A DNA stretch of 64,000 bases from Microthrixaceae bacterium (GTDB lineage: Bacteria; Actinomycetota; Acidimicrobiia; Acidimicrobiales; Microtrichaceae), in assembly GCA_020845705.1 (NCBI GenBank), contig JADLFH010000030.1:124001-188000 (forward strand), given 5' to 3'. How positions within the stretch are numbered: position 1 is the first letter of the stretch; every line of letters starts with the position of its first letter. Below are positions 58,712-64,000 of the stretch, piece after piece. The translations under genes and the position numbers were made by a program. Under the pieces are notes generated by a model. That model searched no databases. It saw only the letters and a list, made by a program, of their open reading frames with translations, and was not told the origin of the DNA.

Positions 58712-61390
58712 ATGCCGACCCTGATGCTGATCGACGGGAACTCGCTCACGTACCGGGCGTTCCACGCACTTCCCACCGATCTGAGCACTGCGTCGGGGCA
58801 GGTGACCAACGCCGTCTACGGCTTCACCTCGATGCTCATCAACCTGGTACGGGACCACAAGCCGGATCTGATCGCAGTCACCTTCGACCGACCCGAGCCG
58901 ACCTTCCGCCACGAGCGGATCGACACCTACAAGGCCAACCGCTCCGCCGCCCCCGACATCCTCCGCCAGCAGATGGGCCTGGTGCGCGAGGTGGTCGAGG
59001 CTCTCGCCCTGCCCGTGGTCGAAGTATCCGGTTTCGAGGCCGACGACGTGATCGCGACGCTTGCCACCCAGGCTCGTGACGAAGGGATCTCCACGATCAT
59101 CGTCACCGGCGACCGCGACAGCTACCAACTCGTCGAAGACCCCTACATCAGCGTCCTCTACAACAAGCGTGGTGTCAGCGACTATGCCCTCTACGACGAG
59201 GCGGGAATCGTCGAACGCACCGGCGTGCGGCCCGACCAGTACGTGATCTACGCGGCGTTGCGTGGCGATCCATCCGACAACCTGCCCGGCATTCCGGGGG
59301 TGGGTGAGAAGACGGCAGCGAAGCTGGTCACCACCTACGGAACCCTCGACGGCATCTTCGCCCACGCTGCGGAGCAGACCCCGAAGCTGCGATCGAACCT
59401 CGAAGAGCACGAGGCCCAGGCGCGCACGAACGCCGAAGTGATGGTTCTGGTGCGCGACGTGCCCCTCGAGGTGGGACCAGGAGGGCTCGAGCAGGGCCAC
59501 GTGGATCGTGACGAGCTCACGAAGTTGTTCAACTTCCTGGAGTTCGGCTCGCTCGTAGGACGGCTGTCCGACGCGTTCGGAGCCCGACTGGAGGGCTTGG
59601 AGGCCGACGCCCGAGACGTGATCGAGGCCGAGGTGACCACCTTCGACCTCGCGGGTGGTGCCTCGTTGCTGCGCGAGCTGGCCAATGCCTCCTCGACGAC
59701 CCCGGTCGCGGTGGCCGGTGCGTGGAGCGGGGTGCCCGGCAACAGCGCGCTCGTGGGCCTAGCCGTGGTCGCCGATGCCGACGCCGCTGAGGTGGCATGG
59801 ATGCCGGCCGAAGTGGTGGCGGGTTGTGTCGGGGAGCTGGGATGTCTCTCGATCGTGGCGCACGACTCCAAGCCGGTGCTCCGTTCGCTTCTCGCCGTCG
59901 CCGGAGATCCGGTGGAGCAACCCACGCTCGTGTTGGACACGAAGCTCGCCGCATACCTCCTGGACCCTGCCGACGCCCGCTACGAGCTCGGGGAGCTGCT
60001 GGAGCGCTACGTCAACACCGAACTGGCCGTGGGCGACGCCGCCCCCGACGGCCAGCTCGACTTCGGCGCCGAAGACGGTGGCGAATCGATCGCCCAGGTG
60101 ACCGCACGTGCTGCGTTGGGTGTGGCGCGGCTGGCGCCGAAGCTCCGCGAAGCGCTCGACGCACAGGGCCTCTCCGAGCTGAACGACGACGTGGAGACAC
60201 CCCTGGTGTCGGTGTTGGCACGAATGGAACACGTCGGTGTCGGCATCGATGTCGCCGAGCTGCGTCGCCTCTCTGAGCGGCTCGTGGAGGAATGCGAACG
60301 GCTGCGTGCGCTCGTGGTTGCCGACGCAGGTGAGGAGTTCAACGTGAACTCCACCAAGCAGCTGCGCGAGATCCTCTTCGAGCGGCTCGGCCTCACGCCT
60401 CAGAAGAGGACGAAGACCGGTTACTCGACCGATGCCGCATCCCTCGAGAAGCTGCTGGGCCGGCATCCGATCATCGAACACCTCTTGGCATACAGAGAGG
60501 TCGAGAAGCTCCGCTCCACCTACGGAGAGGGCCTGCTGGCCGAAGTGCAGCCTGACGGACGCATCCACGCCACCTTCAACCAGACCGTCGCCCGCACGGG
60601 TCGTCTCTCCTCCGATGCGCCGAACCTGCACAACATCCCGGTGCGCTCCGAGGAAGGGCGTCAGTTCCGTCGTGTGTTCGTGCCGGCGGAGGGCTACGAG
60701 CTGTTGGTCGCCGACTACAACCAGATCGAGCTCCGCTGCATCGCCCATCTCGCAGAGGACCCAGGGTTGATCGAGTCGTTCAGCTCCGGGCGCGACATCC
60801 ACAACGAGACCGCTGCACGGGTCTTCGGTGTCGGCCCGGCCGAGGTGAGCTTCGAACAGCGTTCGAAGGCGAAGATGGTCTCCTACGGCCTCGCATACGG
60901 GATGGAGGCCTACGGGCTGGGCCGGCGGCTCAACATCCCGACGGAGGACGCGCAGGTGATCCTCGACGCCTACTTCGATGCATTTCCCGCCGTGCGTTCC
61001 TACATGCAGCGCACCGTGGCCGAGGCACGGGAGCGTGGCTACACCGAGACCCTCTTCGGTCGACGCCGCCAGATACCCGAGCTCTCGTCGAGCAACTTCC
61101 GCATCCGCCAGGCAGGCGAACGTCAGGCGATGAACGCCGGCATCCAGGGTCTGGCGGCAGACATCTTCAAGGTCGCATTGGTGCGAATCGACCGGAGCCT
61201 CCGTGAAGGCGGGCTTCGCAGCCGCCTCATCCTCCAGGTACACGACGAAGTCCTGTTGGAGGTTCCCCCCGTCGAGCACGACGCGGCGGACGCCCTGGTG
61301 CGCCACGAGATGGGCGATGCGTTCGACCTCGCGGTGCCGCTGGAGGTGAACCTGGCCTTCGGCTCCACCTGGGCCGACGCAAAGGCGTGA
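58712..61390 (+). CDS. polA: DNA polymerase I
   Basis: This 892-residue repair polymerase has a 5' nuclease domain at about 1-290 (LMLIDGNSLTYRAFHALP, TFRHERIDTYKANR, GFEADDVIATLA, GDPSDNLPGIPGVGEKTA). The middle domain (about 310-490) has the fold of the 3'-5' exonuclease but lacks the acidic DxE-type residues (for example TTPVAVAGAWSGVPGNSALV), so proofreading is likely absent. The polymerase has motif A LLVADYNQIELRCIAHL, motif B RSKAKMVSYGLAYGMEAYG and motif C LILQVHDEVLLEV. The TTG upstream is rejected in favour of the leaderless ATG. Confidence 0.95.
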   Translation: MPTLMLIDGNSLTYRAFHALPTDLSTASGQVTNAVYGFTSMLINLVRDHKPDLIAVTFDRPEPTFRHERIDTYKANRSAAPDILRQQMGLVREVVEALALPVVEVSGFEADDVIATLATQARDEGISTIIVTGDRDSYQLVEDPYISVLYNKRGVSDYALYDEAGIVERTGVRPDQYVIYAALRGDPSDNLPGIPGVGEKTAAKLVTTYGTLDGIFAHAAEQTPKLRSNLEEHEAQARTNAEVMVLVRDVPLEVGPGGLEQGHVDRDELTKLFNFLEFGSLVGRLSDAFGARLEGLEADARDVIEAEVTTFDLAGGASLLRELANASSTTPVAVAGAWSGVPGNSALVGLAVVADADAAEVAWMPAEVVAGCVGELGCLSIVAHDSKPVLRSLLAVAGDPVEQPTLVLDTKLAAYLLDPADARYELGELLERYVNTELAVGDAAPDGQLDFGAEDGGESIAQVTARAALGVARLAPKLREALDAQGLSELNDDVETPLVSVLARMEHVGVGIDVAELRRLSERLVEECERLRALVVADAGEEFNVNSTKQLREILFERLGLTPQKRTKTGYSTDAASLEKLLGRHPIIEHLLAYREVEKLRSTYGEGLLAEVQPDGRIHATFNQTVARTGRLSSDAPNLHNIPVRSEEGRQFRRVFVPAEGYELLVADYNQIELRCIAHLAEDPGLIESFSSGRDIHNETAARVFGVGPAEVSFEQRSKAKMVSYGLAYGMEAYGLGRRLNIPTEDAQVILDAYFDAFPAVRSYMQRTVAEARERGYTETLFGRRRQIPELSSSNFRIRQAGERQAMNAGIQGLAADIFKVALVRIDRSLREGGLRSRLILQVHDEVLLEVPPVEHDAADALVRHEMGDAFDLAVPLEVNLAFGSTWADAKA

Positions 61391-61422
61391 GACCCGCCCC
61401 GGTTCGGGGGTGGTGGCGGGGT

Positions 61423-61428
61423 TAGCGT
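61423..61428 (+). promoter_or_regulatory. -10 hexamer of the methyltransferase gene (leaderless)
   Basis: TAGCGT ends 7 nt before the GTG at 61436. Confidence 0.5.
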
Positions 61429-61435
61429 CGCGGGG

Positions 61436-62170
61436 GTGACGGGAGGGGAGCGGAATCACTGGGAGGACCTCGCCGACACGATGGGGGAGGCGTATCTCCG
61501 CTACTCGTTCACCAAGGGCACGGTGCAGGAAGTCGGGTTCCTGGTTGCAGCGCTCGGGCTGAGGCCCGGGATGCGGGTGCTCGACGTGGGCTGCGGCCCC
61601 GGACGTCACAGCCACGAGCTGGCGCGACGAGGGTTGGAGGTGGTCGGTGTCGACATCGCGCAGCGATTCGTCGATCTGGCCAATGCAGCGGCCCCCGCCG
61701 GCGCGTCGTTCATTCGCGCAGATGCCCGCGCCCTTCGCTTCGAAGAGGAGTTCGACGCCGCCGTGTCGCTGTGCCAGGGCGGCATCGGCCTCGGCGACGG
61801 CGATCCCATTGCCGGTGATCTCGAGGTGCTCCGCGGGATCCGTCGGGCGCTGCGGCCGGGCGGCCGCGTCGCGCTCAGCGCCTTCAACGCCTACTTCCAG
61901 GTGCGGTGGTTGGAGGACCACGACAGCTTCGACGCGGCAACCGGCGTCAACCACGAGCCGACCGAGGTTCGCGACGAGACCGGCGTCGCCCACCCCGCCG
62001 ACCTTTGGACCACCTGTTGCACCCCTCGGGAGTTGCAGTTGTTGTTCCGAGTCGCGGGACTGTCGGTGGACGAGATCTTCGGAGTCGAACCCGGTCGCTA
62101 CGGCAGCGACCCGCCCTCGATCGACCGCCCGGAGCTGTTGGTTCTCGGAGCCAGGGCGGCACTAGCCTGA
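61436..62170 (+). CDS. SAM-dependent methyltransferase
   Basis: This 244-residue class I methyltransferase has motif I VLDVGCGPGRHSHELARRGLEVVGVD, a post-I acidic residue, the later FDAAVSLCQGGIGLGD and a C-terminal extension with TCCTPRELQLLFRVAGLSVDEIFG. It has no membrane segment. The acceptor is not predictable; small-molecule methylation is most likely. The GTG start is supported by the TAGCGT -10. Neighbours polA and rpsA give no hint. Confidence 0.85.
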   Translation: MTGGERNHWEDLADTMGEAYLRYSFTKGTVQEVGFLVAALGLRPGMRVLDVGCGPGRHSHELARRGLEVVGVDIAQRFVDLANAAAPAGASFIRADARALRFEEEFDAAVSLCQGGIGLGDGDPIAGDLEVLRGIRRALRPGGRVALSAFNAYFQVRWLEDHDSFDAATGVNHEPTEVRDETGVAHPADLWTTCCTPRELQLLFRVAGLSVDEIFGVEPGRYGSDPPSIDRPELLVLGARAALA

Positions 62171-62238
62171 CTGGCTGCCTTGAGCGTCTACGCGCCCCGG
62201 CCCATGTCCCATCCCTCGACTTCCTGTAGGCCAACACC

Positions 62239-63597
62239 GTGTCCGACCAAGCAACGATCGATCCCACCACAGCGGGAGCCGACGACTACGTCCCCCGCCA
62301 GATCACCGACAACGACGTGGAGGACAGCGCACTCGAGCAGCTGTACGTCTCGACGATGGTCGGCGTCGAGGACGGCCAACTCGTCACCGGCACGGTCGTC
62401 AAGGTTGACCACGACGAGGTTCTGCTGGACATCGGGTACAAGTCCGAGGGGGTCGTCCCCTCGCGAGAGCTGTCGATCCGCAACGACGTGAACCCACACG
62501 AGGTGGTGTCGCTCGGTGACGAGATCGAGGCCCTTGTCCTCCAGAAGGAGGACAAGGAAGGCCGTCTGATCCTGTCCAAGAAGCGTGCTCAATACGAGCG
62601 TGCCTGGGGCAAGATCGAGGCCATCAAGGAGGCCGAAGGCATGGTCTCAGGTCCTGTCATCGAGGTGGTCAAGGGCGGCCTCATCATCGACATCGGCCTG
62701 CGAGGTTTCCTGCCGGCGTCACTCGTGGAGCTCCGTCGGGTGCGAGACCTCCAGCCATACGTGGGCAAGTCGCTCGAAGCGAAGATCATCGAGCTCGACA
62801 AGAACCGCAACAACGTGGTGTTGTCACGTCGAGCGTGGCTGGAGGAGACCCAGAAGGAGCAGCGCGAGGACTTCCTGGTCAACCTACGCCCGGGCGAACG
62901 ACGTCGTGGCGTGGTGTCCAGCGTCGTGAACTTCGGCGCCTTCGTCGACCTCGGCGGCATGGACGGCCTCGTGCATGTGTCGGAACTTTCATGGAAGCAC
63001 GTCAACCACCCCGGTGACGTGGTGGCCGTAGGCGACGAGATCGAGATCGAGGTGCTCGAGGTCGATATGGACCGTGAGCGGATCTCACTGTCGCTCAAGG
63101 CCACCCAGCAGGATCCGTGGCAGGAGTTCGCCTCCGCGCATCAGGTGGGCGAGTTGGTCTACGGCCGGGTCACCAAGTTGGTTCCCTTCGGTTCGTTCAT
63201 CCAGGTGGGCGACGGCATCGAGGGCCTGGTCCACATCTCGGAGATGTCGGCCCACCACGTGGATCTTCCCGAGCAGGTGGTCACACCAGGCGAAGAGCTG
63301 TGGGTGAAGATCATCGACCTCGACCTGCAACGTCGTCGCATCTCGCTGTCGATCAAGCAGGCGGCCGAGGGCGGCATCGTCGCCGCGGAGTACCAGGAGC
63401 ACTTCGGCGAGCATGCCTACGACTCCGAAGGCAACTACATCGGCGGGGCGATCGACCCCGAAGCCACCTCCGAAGGCCAGGAAGCCTGGGAGGAGTACTA
63501 CAAGGAGCACGGATACGACGCCTCCGGGGAGCCGGAGGCGACACCCGAGGTCGCCGCAGAAGGCGACGCCGAGGAAACCGTCGAAACCGAAGACTGA
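62239..63597 (+). CDS. rpsA: 30S ribosomal protein S1
   Basis: The 452-residue protein has four S1 OB-fold domains (about 40-110, 125-195, 210-280 and 297-367), each with the typical G-x-V-x-x-V start and GLVHVSELS-type loop. An acidic C-terminal tail (ATPEVAAEGDAEETVETED) follows. Four domains are normal for actinobacterial S1, fewer than the six in E. coli. It starts with GTG, preceded by TAGGCC at 6 nt. A strong intrinsic terminator follows the stop. Confidence 0.95.
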   Translation: MSDQATIDPTTAGADDYVPRQITDNDVEDSALEQLYVSTMVGVEDGQLVTGTVVKVDHDEVLLDIGYKSEGVVPSRELSIRNDVNPHEVVSLGDEIEALVLQKEDKEGRLILSKKRAQYERAWGKIEAIKEAEGMVSGPVIEVVKGGLIIDIGLRGFLPASLVELRRVRDLQPYVGKSLEAKIIELDKNRNNVVLSRRAWLEETQKEQREDFLVNLRPGERRRGVVSSVVNFGAFVDLGGMDGLVHVSELSWKHVNHPGDVVAVGDEIEIEVLEVDMDRERISLSLKATQQDPWQEFASAHQVGELVYGRVTKLVPFGSFIQVGDGIEGLVHISEMSAHHVDLPEQVVTPGEELWVKIIDLDLQRRRISLSIKQAAEGGIVAAEYQEHFGEHAYDSEGNYIGGAIDPEATSEGQEAWEEYYKEHGYDASGEPEATPEVAAEGDAEETVETED

Positions 63598-63618
63598 CCT
63601 TCGCGGCAGACCGTAGAG

Positions 63619-63656
63619 ACCAATCCCCTGCCTTCGGGCAGGGGATTGGTCGTTTT
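63619..63656 (+). terminator. Intrinsic terminator of rpsA
   Basis: ACCAATCCCCTGCC / GGCAGGGGATTGGT, a perfect 14-bp stem closed by TTCG, followed by CGTTTTC, 21 bp after the rpsA stop. Its TTCG-capped design matches the terminator at 30.8 kb. Confidence 0.92.
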
Positions 63657-63802
63657 CGCCTCCAATAGCTAAGCCCGCCGACCCCTCCGGCCGACAGAGA
63701 ACCGAGCGATGAGTACTCGGTCGGATCGATGGGGCCACCCACTGGTCCATCCGTCGCCTCTTGTCGCCGCTGTCTGCAACGAGTCGTCGGAACGAGGTCA
63801 CA

Positions 63803-64000
63803 GTGAGCTCTCGGAGAACCCTCATCCTGGTGGGTGCAATCGTCGTGGGGGCGGTAGCCGCACTCATGATCCTGCGCTACGTAGGAAGCGTCGAGGACAA
63901 GGCGTCCAGCGACGGTCAGATGGTGCAGGTGGTCATCGCAACAGGCGACATCCCCAAAGGCGAGTCGGCTGACGCTGCGATCGCAGCGGGTCGGATCGAC
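63803..64000 (+). CDS. cpaB: Flp pilus assembly protein CpaB, N-terminal part
   Basis: The right edge cuts this gene after 66 codons. It begins with a membrane helix (RTLILVGAIVVGAVAALMIL) and then VQVVIATGDIPKGESADAAIAAGRI, the start of the SAF domain of CpaB/RcpC proteins that assemble Flp/Tad pili. The GTG has a GAGGT ribosome binding site at 63794. A tad/cpa operon probably continues beyond the window. Confidence 0.8.
   Translation, partial: MSSRRTLILVGAIVVGAVAALMILRYVGSVEDKASSDGQMVQVVIATGDIPKGESADAAIAAGRID

Noticed and set aside
59759-61993. 744-residue minus-strand frame opposite polA
   Set aside because: Antisense shadow; repeats of Glu/His/Leu typical of reverse-complemented GC-rich coding DNA.

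Overview
The window is 64 kb of GC-rich, gene-dense bacterial chromosome with many GTG starts and 4-bp stop/start overlaps. It reads as a deep-branching actinobacterium, most likely of the class Acidimicrobiia. Supporting genes are a mycothiol synthase (mshD), a proteasome activator of the Bpa/PafE type, an ANTAR regulator of the PdtaR type, an SCO6745-family protein and a menaquinone pathway. A separate trpF beside hisA argues against Streptomyces or Mycobacterium, which use the bifunctional PriA. The taxonomic call is inference; there is no rRNA in the window.

Layout. 1-3.3 kb: end of a DksA/TraR-type gene, lspA, rluD-like, an Rrf2 regulator and a phosphodiesterase. 3.3-11.3 kb: bpa, dnaE, an unknown protein, a nitroreductase and an MMPL/RND transporter. 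11.4-15.1 kb: a minus-strand operon of DUF255 thioredoxin-like protein, SCO6745 protein and EamA transporter. 15.3-21.9 kb: menaquinone block (menE, menA, menH, menD, menF, menG); menB and menC are not here. 21.9-28.1 kb: polyprenyl-phosphate sugar transferase, acyl-CoA synthetase, secreted S33 peptidase and a rhomboid-like protein lacking the active-site serine. 28.1-31.2 kb: rlmN, mshD, nth, a candidate small RNA and a coiled-coil mini-gene. 31.3-40.1 kb: hisD-C-B-H-A-F, a decayed acyltransferase pseudogene, a GroES-like gene, hisI and trpE. 40.1-44.5 kb: Crp/Fnr regulator, MFS transporter fused to a cyclic-nucleotide domain, GAF protein, cytosolic subtilase and a 59-aa repeat peptide. 44.7-50.3 kb: two-component system, then trpC-F-B-A. 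50.4-54.9 kb: HU, Bcp peroxiredoxin, FabZ-like, and fabH-fabG-acpP-fabF on the minus strand. 55.1-64 kb: tRNA-Leu, a DUF234-ATPase remnant, malQ, a coiled-coil protein, the ANTAR regulator, polA, a methyltransferase, rpsA and the start of cpaB.

Two genome-wide habits stand out. Many transcription units begin with a TAnnnT hexamer whose last base lies 6-10 nt before an ATG or GTG, the geometry of leaderless mRNAs; I used it to choose starts. A family of about 50-bp palindromes (arms close to AACTTGCGTACG / CGTACGCAAGTT) sits at four loci, always next to the 3' end of a gene.

The best candidate for an undescribed system is the 40.1-44.5 kb cluster: a cytosolic subtilase translationally coupled to a GAF protein, followed by a tiny charged peptide made of two near-identical 17-18-residue repeats, and preceded by a Crp-type regulator and an MFS-cNMP fusion. 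The arrangement resembles a precursor peptide with its protease, but that reading is inference.
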